The notes under the pieces are model-generated. The model was given only the letters and a program-made list of their open reading frames with translations, was not told where the DNA came from and did no database searches. Shown here piece after piece: positions 27,601 through 36,546 of a DNA stretch of 64,000 nucleotides. Within the stretch, counting starts at the first letter, position 1. Each line of letters begins with the position of its first letter. A program made the position numbers and the translations under genes. The DNA lies in contig JAUHXA010000025.1 of assembly GCA_030427245.1 (NCBI GenBank), forward strand, positions 27,642 to 91,641. The letters run 5' to 3'. This DNA is from Bacteroidia bacterium. Lineage in GTDB: Bacteria > Bacteroidota > Bacteroidia > Chitinophagales > UBA2359.

Positions 27601-30600
27601 CACAGGTACTGGCGTTGCTGGTCCTGGTAATATTTTGATTGTAGGTGCTGATGCTAGCTATGACATCACTTACACAGTGGGTATCGAAGGTCAGTGTGAT
27701 GCAACAACTACTTTCACAGTAACTGTTGTTCCTACTCCTGATGCTACTTTGGCTGCTTCTGGTCCTGTAACTCCTGCTCCAGATCCATTTTTATTGGCTG
27801 ATGGAATTCCTGTAGATAATAATTTGGTTTCTGCAACAAATATCAACTTCTGTATCAATGAAGCATTGCGTATATTGCCTAACCAAATTGATCCTACCTT
27901 CACTTATACAGTAAACCTAAACGGTGTAGATGTTGTAGTGGATAATGGTACTTTCTTCCAACAAACTATTACACAGTTAGAGGCTAGAACTTTCACCTTG
28001 AATGGTGGCAATGCTTTCACATTGCAGCCTGGTGAGTCTATTTCTTTAACAAGTGGTAATATCTTTACTTTGCCTGACGGTTCAACAATTGAAATCGTTG
28101 GTGTTGTAACATTGGAAGACAATGGTGTGGTTATTCATACTTTCCCAGATAATGGAAATACTTTCACTTGGGATGGTAACCCAACACCTGTTACTATTGC
28201 ACGTCCTTACACACTTGTAGATCCTCAAGTAGGAATCAATACAATTACATTGACCGTAACAACTCCTGAAGGTTGTACTGAAACGTATGAATTAGATATT
28301 CACGTATTTGACAATCCTGTTGCTTCTTTCAACCCTGCTTCTGCAACTGTATGTACAGGTGCTGGCGATGTTGATTTGACTCAATACTTGAGCGTTGAAT
28401 CTACTTCTGGTGGTTCTTTCTCTACTGCTTCTGCTGGTTTGACTGGTAACACTTTCAATCCTACAACTGCAGGTGTTGGTGTTCACACAATTACTTACAG
28501 CGTAGGAACAGATCCTAATGATGCTGCTAATGATGAGTGTAATGCTTCTGCTGACTTGACAATTACTGTTGTTGAGTCTGTAACAGCTACATTTGATTTG
28601 CCAAGTTCTTTGTGTGCTGGTGAGTCTCTCAACTTGTTGGATTTTGTAGTTGGTGACCAAACAGGTACATTCACTGCTGATGGTGGTGTAATTGTAGGTG
28701 GAGTTTTCACTGCTGGTAATGCTTCTGGTCTTGTGACTATTACTTATACTTATCCTACTCCTGATAATGGTTGTGGCGGTTCTGCTGTTCAAGTTATTAC
28801 AATTACAGCTCCTCTTACTCCAACATTGGAAGACAATATCGTATGTCAATCACAAGATGATTGGACAATTGATTTGACTCAATACTTACAAGCTGGTCCT
28901 ACTGTAAACGGTGGTACTTTCCAATTTGCTGGAATCGGTGCACAAGCTGGAAACGGTGGTGCTTTCATCAACGAGATTGAGTACTCTGAATTGGCTACTG
29001 ATGTTACTAGTACTGGTGACTTTATTGAGGTTGCAGGTGCAGAAGGTACGGACTTGAGAGATTACTTAATCGTATTGTACGAGCCTAACCAATTTGTTGT
29101 AAACAATGATCCTCAATTTGGTGAAACTAATGGTCGTGTTTACGCTGTTATTTCTCCTGAATTGGGATATGGTTGGAAAGTAAACTATACTGATCCTGCT
29201 ACACCAACTAATAACAAATGGTGTACTTCTCCTGACATTCTTACTTCTCCTGGTTGTCCTCAAATAGGCGGTGACCCTGATGTATTTGTGGTAAGATCTG
29301 TTGAAGAAGGTCTTGCGGGTGACTGGATTATCAATGGTACGTATGGTGCTGCTAATGGTATCAACTATGGTGCATTGGCTATTGATATTGGAGACGATAT
29401 TCCTTGTAGCGGTCCTGAGTGGGAAGGTTTGAAAGACGGTCCTGCTGGTATCTCCCTTGTTTACAAAGGTGACTTTGACAACGGTGCTGGTGTATATAAT
29501 ACAGTTAGTGGATACTGTAACGCAAGTATGACTACAACACAGTTCCTTGGTTATGGTGGAGACCCTGCAAAAGCTCACTTGACAGGTAGTAACTTCGGTA
29601 TCTTTACAGCTACTGACGGTCCTTCTGCTGGTCTATCTACTACTGATATCAATGTTGTAGATGCTGGTGACGGAATCTACACAGGTAAATCTGTTCAGTT
29701 TACAAACAATGGTTGGGTTGCTCCTAACTTGACTGCATTTGACAACGAATTGAACTATAAAGTTCCTAATACGACTTGTGTTCTTGCTGCTGCAGATGCT
29801 GCAACTGCTGAAGACCAATCTCGTGGTTTCTTGAACTGGGGTCAGTTGGCTCCTGGTGATGCAAGTTACAGTAACTTTGCTTTTGGTTGTCCAAACAACT
29901 CTTCTGCTGAAGAAAACTACTTCGATTACATTTCTCCAAATGGTGACATTTTGGATCTTTCTCACTTCCATTCTACTTTATTTGTAGGTGGCTTGGTAGC
30001 TAATGAAAGCAATGTTTACACAGGTGGTACTGATGGTGACAGTGATTCAGGTGTATTGTTTGATTTTACTAAAAATCAAGTATTGCCTATTTGCTTCACT
30101 TACCAAGTTCCAAGTGGTACTCCAGAAGATTTGTGTGCTGATTCAGATGTATGTTTGTATGTAATGATGGACTACGAAGAAATGTGGACTGCTCCTTCCT
30201 TTATTTGTGAAGGTGATGGTGTACAAAACATGAACAACTGGATTACACAAGATGTATCTTTTGTTCCTTTCACAGTTCAAGCTACAGGTTCTCATACTTT
30301 CAGTGCAAACATTGAATGTGACGAAAACATTCCTTCTTTGTTTATCTCTGAGATAAACTACTTCGGTAAAGACGTAACAAGTACGGATGAGCACTGTGTT
30401 ACTTATAACTATATTGATGGTGCATTTGGTGGTGGATTCTTGAATTCTTACAACCCTGCAGAAGATAACCAAACAGTTAAATTCTGTGATGGTGTGGAAA
30501 TTTCAGGTTTGACTGGTACAGACTTGAGCTGTTACCAATTGATTTTCTACCGTCCTGAGCCTACTTTGGTTGCAACAGGTGTACAATCTACTGCATTGTC

Positions 30601-33600
30601 TTATGATGTTGTTTATATTGACTCTAGAGGATTCCCTGTTACTACGGATGTTGAAAACTTGGTTTACATGAACCTTTATGGTACAATTGACGATGATTTC
30701 ACACCAAATGGTAACAGCGACGATCTTTACTATGGTTTCAACGGTACAACAGTATTCCGTTTAGACGGTAGTGCTCAAAGTAATGTTCCTGGTTTTGGTG
30801 CGTTGGATTTACGTAATCCTGCAACAAGAGCTAAAATCGAGTTCATCTCTGCTCCAACTGAATTCTATACATTGCCTAATCCATCGGATAACGCATTGAA
30901 TAACACTATTCCTAACTATAATGGTCCATGTGGTACTCCATTCTCTCCAATTGATGTGAATGCAGATTGTGCTCCTGGTTTCATTGACCCAGATGGTACT
31001 CCTGTAAGCTCATTAGCTGGTGGTATCTACTTGGATATCAACGGAGATGGTTTGGTTACTGTTGGAACAGACTTATTGTTGTTCAAAGACAGAGATGGTG
31101 GTTTTGACTACGATCCAGGTGAACAAACTACAGGTACTGACGGATGTGTTACTACTGATGACGTATTCCCATGGGAGCGTGATACAGAGTGTGCAAATGA
31201 CGGAACAGGTCGCTTGACTTCTGGTGATGCATTTACTAACAGAGGACGTTCTAACGTTGGTTCTCGTTGGTTCCCAATATTGGATATTGATGAAAACGTT
31301 TCTGGTGTTGGTCTTTACAACAAATGTAATGACGTTGGTCCTATCACTGACGACCTACCAGGTGAAACTCTTGAGTTCTTGAGTTGGGGTGAGCAATTGT
31401 GTGTTCAAAACCAAGCTGACTTTACAGAAGCTGGTCCATTCGAGCAACAATTCTCTGAAATCATTGACAGTTTGGATAATTCATTCGGTGACTTGCGTTC
31501 ATTGCAGTTAATGAGCTGTGATCAACTTCCTGCAAGTTTGACTTCTGGTTGTTCTAGTTGTGATGATCCAGGTTCTACTGTATGGGTAACTGTATTCAAC
31601 GGTGGTGCTATCAAGATTCCTGTATGTCCTGCTGAGACTGCTGTTGGTGCTAATCAATTCTCTAACTCTTTCGGTTACTACAACTGTCAGTTAGACGAAG
31701 ATGTATCTGAAGCTGCACCTTGTACTGTTGAGGTGACTATTAGCGATGAAGATTTACCTGATAACTATATCATTACTGACTTCTTGGTACAAGCTTATGC
31801 AGGTCCTGCTGAAGATTCTAATGGGAACGCAACTCAAGGATTCGTATTCCAATATGAATTGGGTGATAGAACTGGTTGTTTCTACGATGAAGGTGACAGA
31901 GGCTGTCAGTCAAGCGGTTGTGGTATTAGCCCAGGTCGTGTAAACTGTATTCCTGGTCAATCTGCTTTGGGTAACACTATTGATCTTGCTACTGGTGCAA
32001 GTGTGAATGGTTTCACATTGCAAGATGCTGTTGGTAATAGAAATGGTCCATTAGGTTGTGACTTTGCTTTTGAAACGTATGCTACTAAAGTAGCTGAGAG
32101 AACTTACTACTTAGACATTGCAGCTTCGGTTGGTCAAGTATTGAACTTCCCTGTAATTCCAAGTGGTGCTGATTCTTGTTATTCAATTACGCAAGACGGA
32201 AGATTCTCTGCTACTTTGGCTATTGCTATTAACTACGAACAATGCCACTATGTGGGTGATTTCAGTAGTTCTGACAATACAGTTAATGGAAACATTGACT
32301 TGAATCTTGACAATGTACAAGGTGTTGCTCCTGACGGTGAAGTACCTGTTGATCCTTACAATACACTTGACCCAAGTGGCTTGCAAGATTTCTCACCAAT
32401 TTTGGTGACTTATGACATTCCTAATGCTAATGTTGGCGATGCAGACGAAGGAACAGATGATGTTTCTTGTATTGACAACAATACAGATGAAGACCAAAGA
32501 GATCAATTAATCAACATTATCTACTCTGATCCTGCTGAGTTAGTTGATGGTGCTTTGACTGTATGTTCTACTAGCGGTGCTGTAAACTTAGTGAACTTGT
32601 TGGCTCCTGGTACGCCTGCTTCTGGTGCATTTACAACAGATGCTGCTGCTGGTACTTTGACAAGTAACTTCTCATTCAATCCTGCTGTTGCTGGTGCTGG
32701 TTCTTGGACTGTAACATATACTACTAACTTTAACAGTGCTTGTGAAATCTCTGATCAAGTTACTATTAACGTTGTAGAAGTAGCTGTTACTGCTCCTGCT
32801 ACTGTTTGTTCTACAGATGCTCCTGTTGCTTTGAGTGCAAACGTAGATGGTACTTTTGCTGGTGCTGGTGTAGTTGCTGTGGAAGGCGGTTTCGTCTTTG
32901 ACCCTGCTGCTGCTGGTGCTGGAACTTCAGTTGTTACTTTCACTACGGCTGATTGCTCTGGTAGTTCTAATACAAGCATTACAGTACTTGCATCTCCAAG
33001 TGCAGGTTTCTTTGTACCAAGTCAAGCTTGTATGGCTGATGGTGATATTGTATTCCAATTGAACCCAGGTACTGCAGAAGGTGGTACATTCGCTGTAAAC
33101 GGAACAGATATTGAAGGTAATGTTTGGACTCCTGCTACTGCTGGTTATGTTTCTGTAACATACACAGTAACTGCTGCTAACGGTTGTACAACTGTTGAAG
33201 AGAACTTTACAAATGTATTTGATGTATTCAATCCTACATGGACACATGAAGGTGGATTTACAGTATGTGAAAATGACTTGCCATTGACCTTGACTGTTGA
33301 ACAAACAGGTGGTACATGGACATCTGACATTAACTCAACTGTAACAGTTGAAGAACAAGAAATTACTGAAGAAGTAGCTGATAGCAACTTTGTATTTACT
33401 ATTGATGGTGCTACTGGTGATACTTTGAATGTTGATACGATTGTAACTTTTGAAACAGTAGTAATTGGTACTGTTGAAGTAGTTACTTTCGATGCTGACA
33501 TCGAAGATACTGATCATGGTTCATTCAGCGTAACTTACGAAGGTGGTGGTGCTAACTGCGGTCAAGCACAAACTCACGTAATCAACGTATACAATGTTCC

Positions 33601-36361
33601 TGAAGCTCCTCAGGTAACTCCAACTGTTGCTTCTATCTGTGACGGTGACGATGCTCCTGTATTAGAGTTGACTGGTAACCCATCTTACTGTAACTGTCCT
33701 GTTACTTTCCATGTATATGATGGAGACGGTAACTTGGTTTATGATGGAGAAACTTTGAATGAAGATGTATTTGATACTGGTAGCGTTATTGACGGTCCTG
33801 GTGACTATACTTTCTCTGTTGTAACTGTAAACAAAGTATGTGAAAGTGATGCAGTAGAGGTTAACCTTACTGTAAATGAATCTCCTGAATATGACTTCTT
33901 AGTAGGTTGTACAGATCCTGCAACTGGTGAAGCTGGTATTGAAATTACAAATGTAACGACCGTAGGTCCTTACAGTGTATCTATCAATGGCAGTGAGTTC
34001 TTTGCTTTCGTTCCTGACCAATCATTGAACGTATTATTGGGTGGAGAAATCAACACAGTTGTTGTTCAAGATGGTAATGGTTGTACATCTGCACCAATGG
34101 AAATTTCTGTTGATGAAGCAGTAAGCTTTGATGCTGTATCTGATTGTCCTGATGCTGATGGCAACTCAACTGTAACGGTTGTTCCTGCTGGCGGTACTGG
34201 TCCTTACCAAGTATCTGTGAATGGTGGTGCTTATGGTGACTTTGACGAATTGACAGTAGCTGTTGATGGTGATGCTATCATCCGAGTGAAAGATTCTAAA
34301 GGTTGTGAGTCTGAAAGTAGATTGGTTTCTACAAGTGCTCCTGTAACATTCACTGCTTCTGCAAGCTGTCCTGACGAAAATGGTCAATCTACCATTACTA
34401 TTAGTCCTGTTAATCCAAATGACACTTACGTAGTAACTGTTGGTGACATTGATTTGGACGAAGGTGTATTGGAATTCCAAGCTGGTGGAGACGTAACAGT
34501 TGTTGTTACTTCTACTACTACAGGTTGTGCTTCTGCTCCATTCGTTGTTGAAGTACCTGCTGCTGCAACATTGGGTGTGACTGTAGGATGTCCTGCGGTA
34601 GATAACATCACTGGTGTATCTTTCACTACTGTTTCTTTTGATGTAGATGGTCTTTCTACTGTATTCATTGACGGTACTGCTATCGTTGGTACTTCTGCAA
34701 GCTTAACTGCAGGTACTTATGAAGTTGTTGCTGTAAATGCTGACGGTTGTGAGTCTGCTCCTCAAACAGTTGAGATTGTAGATAATGTTGAAATTTCATT
34801 GATTGGTGCTTCTAGCCAAACAATTGTATGTGGTGAAGGTAACATCATCTTAGCTCCAACAGGTGCTGGTGACGGTGCTACTTACAACTACTACTTGGAT
34901 TCTGACGGTACTATTCCTGCTAATCCTGCTTCTGGTGATGTTTACGTAAATGGTGAAGTTACTGGAGCGAGAATTATTTACATCATCGCTACTACTGCTG
35001 ATGGTTGTGAGTCTGCTACATTAGCAGCTAGTACTTATCACTACGATGAGTTGGCAGTTGAAAACCTTGAAACAACTTGTAATGATTCTGATGGATCTTA
35101 CACTGTAACATTTACCATCACTGGTGGTAACTTTGTTTACACTGTGAATGGTGCTTCTGCTCCTGAAAGCTTCACAAGTGCTCCAATCGCACAAGGTACT
35201 GGATACTCATTTGTAATTGATGACAATCCATTGCTTCCTTCTTGTGAGCCTTTGACTGTTTCTGGTGATGCTCCTGACTGTACAACTGTTTTGGTTGCTG
35301 TTGATGACTTTGGTAACACTTTACCTGGCCAGCCTGTAACGGTTAATATTTTGACCAATGACACTGGTTGTGCTCTATCTGTTGGTGGTATCTTAGTATC
35401 TCCTTCATGTGGTGACATCGTAGATATTGATCCTGATACAGGTAATGTTGTTTACGTTGCAGATGCTGACACTCAATGTACAGTTGATACATTCGTTTAC
35501 GAAGTAATTGACTGTAATGGTAATGTTACTCAAGCAACTGTAACTATCTTTATCGAGCAAGGTGGAGAACTTATTGTACAGGTAGAAAGAGATTGTACAA
35601 ATGCTGAGGAAACTGGTGTTTATACATTGAATGTTGCTATCCAAGGTGGTACAGCTCCATTTACTATCTCTGGTGCTATCAATGAAACTTTAGATGCTCC
35701 TGGTATTACATTTGCTATCATCACTGATGGTAATCCTTACGAAATTAGTGTAGTTGATGCCAATGGCGAAGATTTCTTCGAAGCTGGTGGTGAAATCGCT
35801 TGTACTAAATTGGCTGTTGATTTCATCGAATTCTACGGTGAAGTTCAAACAGAAGGTAACTTCCTTACTTGGATTACTGCAACTGAAGAAAACAACGACT
35901 TCTTTACAGTAGAACACTCTACTAACGGTCAAGATTTCGTTGCTATCGGTACAGTTGATGGTGCTGGTACTACTAATGAAGCTGCTATCTACGACTTCTT
36001 ACACAGAAATGCTCCAAGTGGAATGAGCTACTACCGAATCAAAGCAGTTGCTTTTGACGGAGAAGCTACTTACACTAAAGTTATTAGCTTAGTAAGAGGT
36101 GAGCGTGTATTTGATATTGTAAGTGTTTACCCAATTCCTGTAAGCAGTGTTGTTAATATTAACTTCACTACTAAGGCAGAAGGTAGCTCTACTATCCAAA
36201 TCCACAACGTAGCTGGTAAATTGATTACTACACAGGATGTAGATACACAAGGTGGTATTAACAAAGTATCATTGAATGTAGCTTCTTACCCTGTTGGTAC
36301 ATACTTCATCACTATCAAAAATGGTGAAGAAGTAGCTACTACTAAATTTGTTAAGGAGTAA
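24635..36361 (+). CDS. Giant secreted multidomain surface protein with T9SS type A C-terminal domain
   Basis: 3,908 residues, by far the largest gene here. Residues 1-35 form a signal peptide ending QAFAQC; ATG 24635 or 24641/24644 are equivalent candidates. The body is a string of beta-sandwich repeats with spaced cysteines, many containing a PGGxFxGxGV-like turn (for example near 650, 970 and 1240). There are two lamin-tail-like domains (INEIEYSELATDVTSTGDFI near 1445, SLFISEINYFGKDVTST near 1900). A VCBS/Big_9-like domain lies near 3552-3645 (VTVNILTNDTG). The C-terminus carries the usual TWITATEENNDFFTVEHS module near 3735 and a T9SS sorting domain from about 3829 (VYPIPVSSVVNINF). It is probably an adhesin or extracellular matrix protein. 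Codons are strongly biased to GGT, GCT, ACT and CCT, unlike its neighbours, which suggests very high expression. Confidence 0.93.
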   Translation: MYMMKNLFRVGMGQMAALLAIVCCLTLTTNQAFAQCDAGTIATDAAVVCTGGAAPAAATANITTTVGAIPFGGGASGLNGAYVVTFYDGATPVATVLFEGTSVATPLTPADVDAAVITVDAAGNITVPLQPAPGSPGVNSFDAVITGSPLAAGVTYDVEGDVYLGTIPSPGGTPEPQGACANQTSNTIQVAVVGEFLDPDGINPYDNYDCLSPDVAEIIALDVTAGTAPYTVNAATEVYTDAGLTTPYVNGDPIAFPAGQGTANPLFIPANTLWSLTVQDANGCESTIGGEFETPQADILGLSADYCDTDAAHLIYGDPNGAIFVPGSDLPIGVFSSPTPAIVTDNADNSALFDPAAVGYGQHRVRYQVGTDDDCLAIDEQIVNVYPTFIASFDGGNAANANAFPTVICQGANGGSITIEPDELDDYIIPTLTAVEGFFSVGASNGSIDEELSAAVLFDGTGVSTPNPETGTAQFNTNLAPGTYTVTLFVGFQQCVSSQSHSITIVDEVDATLQNYAICAQENGGQVDLTALFVPGTTTPGGTFSVDGVSLGAGVDVFTYPAGTTTTDFAVTYTVGDAGIGAPCFDDTGAATLTISDENPAVFFDLPDFFCGAGPFDLTSYVIGGDVNLANGTFFEDGVEILVPTAWAPIAGNFTTFYNIRYEQTNAGGCNNLLMETTDVFFSVDPFEIADVAVCETSNIQFLEELAPDFDPGFGTNGSFTGPGVTGGGGLFEFNPSGLSGLIPIQYCIGDSFCEQCETFFINVFPEYEDATLTAPAAVCSDEGPFNLSAYLNAGAAPGTFTASAGTVTATAAGAMLDVTGVADGTVITIDYTVVDSQGVTFQDGEGGLDDLDLDGAADLVSCYTSATTDITLNEAVEADFTTNAEPFVCAGTDITVTPSANPAAAVSAVSFNGNADAGTTLSTTGLDGLYEIVHTVTNGVCSDVASRYVYIIGTAVADSNPGTVCADAGDLINLTQFLTADTTPGGVFTGTGVAGPGNILIVGADASYDITYTVGIEGQCDATTTFTVTVVPTPDATLAASGPVTPAPDPFLLADGIPVDNNLVSATNINFCINEALRILPNQIDPTFTYTVNLNGVDVVVDNGTFFQQTITQLEARTFTLNGGNAFTLQPGESISLTSGNIFTLPDGSTIEIVGVVTLEDNGVVIHTFPDNGNTFTWDGNPTPVTIARPYTLVDPQVGINTITLTVTTPEGCTETYELDIHVFDNPVASFNPASATVCTGAGDVDLTQYLSVESTSGGSFSTASAGLTGNTFNPTTAGVGVHTITYSVGTDPNDAANDECNASADLTITVVESVTATFDLPSSLCAGESLNLLDFVVGDQTGTFTADGGVIVGGVFTAGNASGLVTITYTYPTPDNGCGGSAVQVITITAPLTPTLEDNIVCQSQDDWTIDLTQYLQAGPTVNGGTFQFAGIGAQAGNGGAFINEIEYSELATDVTSTGDFIEVAGAEGTDLRDYLIVLYEPNQFVVNNDPQFGETNGRVYAVISPELGYGWKVNYTDPATPTNNKWCTSPDILTSPGCPQIGGDPDVFVVRSVEEGLAGDWIINGTYGAANGINYGALAIDIGDDIPCSGPEWEGLKDGPAGISLVYKGDFDNGAGVYNTVSGYCNASMTTTQFLGYGGDPAKAHLTGSNFGIFTATDGPSAGLSTTDINVVDAGDGIYTGKSVQFTNNGWVAPNLTAFDNELNYKVPNTTCVLAAADAATAEDQSRGFLNWGQLAPGDASYSNFAFGCPNNSSAEENYFDYISPNGDILDLSHFHSTLFVGGLVANESNVYTGGTDGDSDSGVLFDFTKNQVLPICFTYQVPSGTPEDLCADSDVCLYVMMDYEEMWTAPSFICEGDGVQNMNNWITQDVSFVPFTVQATGSHTFSANIECDENIPSLFISEINYFGKDVTSTDEHCVTYNYIDGAFGGGFLNSYNPAEDNQTVKFCDGVEISGLTGTDLSCYQLIFYRPEPTLVATGVQSTALSYDVVYIDSRGFPVTTDVENLVYMNLYGTIDDDFTPNGNSDDLYYGFNGTTVFRLDGSAQSNVPGFGALDLRNPATRAKIEFISAPTEFYTLPNPSDNALNNTIPNYNGPCGTPFSPIDVNADCAPGFIDPDGTPVSSLAGGIYLDINGDGLVTVGTDLLLFKDRDGGFDYDPGEQTTGTDGCVTTDDVFPWERDTECANDGTGRLTSGDAFTNRGRSNVGSRWFPILDIDENVSGVGLYNKCNDVGPITDDLPGETLEFLSWGEQLCVQNQADFTEAGPFEQQFSEIIDSLDNSFGDLRSLQLMSCDQLPASLTSGCSSCDDPGSTVWVTVFNGGAIKIPVCPAETAVGANQFSNSFGYYNCQLDEDVSEAAPCTVEVTISDEDLPDNYIITDFLVQAYAGPAEDSNGNATQGFVFQYELGDRTGCFYDEGDRGCQSSGCGISPGRVNCIPGQSALGNTIDLATGASVNGFTLQDAVGNRNGPLGCDFAFETYATKVAERTYYLDIAASVGQVLNFPVIPSGADSCYSITQDGRFSATLAIAINYEQCHYVGDFSSSDNTVNGNIDLNLDNVQGVAPDGEVPVDPYNTLDPSGLQDFSPILVTYDIPNANVGDADEGTDDVSCIDNNTDEDQRDQLINIIYSDPAELVDGALTVCSTSGAVNLVNLLAPGTPASGAFTTDAAAGTLTSNFSFNPAVAGAGSWTVTYTTNFNSACEISDQVTINVVEVAVTAPATVCSTDAPVALSANVDGTFAGAGVVAVEGGFVFDPAAAGAGTSVVTFTTADCSGSSNTSITVLASPSAGFFVPSQACMADGDIVFQLNPGTAEGGTFAVNGTDIEGNVWTPATAGYVSVTYTVTAANGCTTVEENFTNVFDVFNPTWTHEGGFTVCENDLPLTLTVEQTGGTWTSDINSTVTVEEQEITEEVADSNFVFTIDGATGDTLNVDTIVTFETVVIGTVEVVTFDADIEDTDHGSFSVTYEGGGANCGQAQTHVINVYNVPEAPQVTPTVASICDGDDAPVLELTGNPSYCNCPVTFHVYDGDGNLVYDGETLNEDVFDTGSVIDGPGDYTFSVVTVNKVCESDAVEVNLTVNESPEYDFLVGCTDPATGEAGIEITNVTTVGPYSVSINGSEFFAFVPDQSLNVLLGGEINTVVVQDGNGCTSAPMEISVDEAVSFDAVSDCPDADGNSTVTVVPAGGTGPYQVSVNGGAYGDFDELTVAVDGDAIIRVKDSKGCESESRLVSTSAPVTFTASASCPDENGQSTITISPVNPNDTYVVTVGDIDLDEGVLEFQAGGDVTVVVTSTTTGCASAPFVVEVPAAATLGVTVGCPAVDNITGVSFTTVSFDVDGLSTVFIDGTAIVGTSASLTAGTYEVVAVNADGCESAPQTVEIVDNVEISLIGASSQTIVCGEGNIILAPTGAGDGATYNYYLDSDGTIPANPASGDVYVNGEVTGARIIYIIATTADGCESATLAASTYHYDELAVENLETTCNDSDGSYTVTFTITGGNFVYTVNGASAPESFTSAPIAQGTGYSFVIDDNPLLPSCEPLTVSGDAPDCTTVLVAVDDFGNTLPGQPVTVNILTNDTGCALSVGGILVSPSCGDIVDIDPDTGNVVYVADADTQCTVDTFVYEVIDCNGNVTQATVTIFIEQGGELIVQVERDCTNAEETGVYTLNVAIQGGTAPFTISGAINETLDAPGITFAIITDGNPYEISVVDANGEDFFEAGGEIACTKLAVDFIEFYGEVQTEGNFLTWITATEENNDFFTVEHSTNGQDFVAIGTVDGAGTTNEAAIYDFLHRNAPSGMSYYRIKAVAFDGEATYTKVISLVRGERVFDIVSVYPIPVSSVVNINFTTKAEGSSTIQIHNVAGKLITTQDVDTQGGINKVSLNVASYPVGTYFITIKNGEEVATTKFVKE

Positions 36362-36383
36362 TCCTGATAAATGAATGACACAT

Positions 36384-36411
36384 AAGTAGTTCCGATTTTT
36401 CGGAGCTACTT
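36384..36411 (+). terminator. First hairpin after the giant gene
   Basis: 12-bp stem (36384-36395 with 36400-36411, one G-U pair) and a TTTT loop. No T-run follows directly, so it probably acts with the next hairpin or protects the mRNA 3' end. Confidence 0.65.
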
Positions 36412-36422
36412 ATTCTGAATAG

Positions 36423-36460
36423 AAAGCCTGCAATGCGTGAGTGTTGCAGGCTTTTTGTTT
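36423..36460 (+). terminator. Rho-independent terminator of the giant gene
   Basis: 11-bp perfect stem (36423-36433 with 36444-36454) followed by TTTTTGTTTTT. It lies about 60 bp after the stop codon and before the GCS2 gene. Confidence 0.9.
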
Positions 36461-36546
36461 TTATAGACTTAGCATAAAAATTTGGGGTAATTTGAAAAAA
36501 ACGATAACTTGGGAATCTTACGAGTGTATCATTAAAAACAAAAAAA

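Noticed and set aside
25124..35932. Many long minus-strand open frames opposite the giant gene
   Set aside because: They follow from the extreme codon bias (GGT, GCT, ACT) of the plus-strand gene, are Ser/Thr/Cys-rich without conserved motifs and have no promoters.
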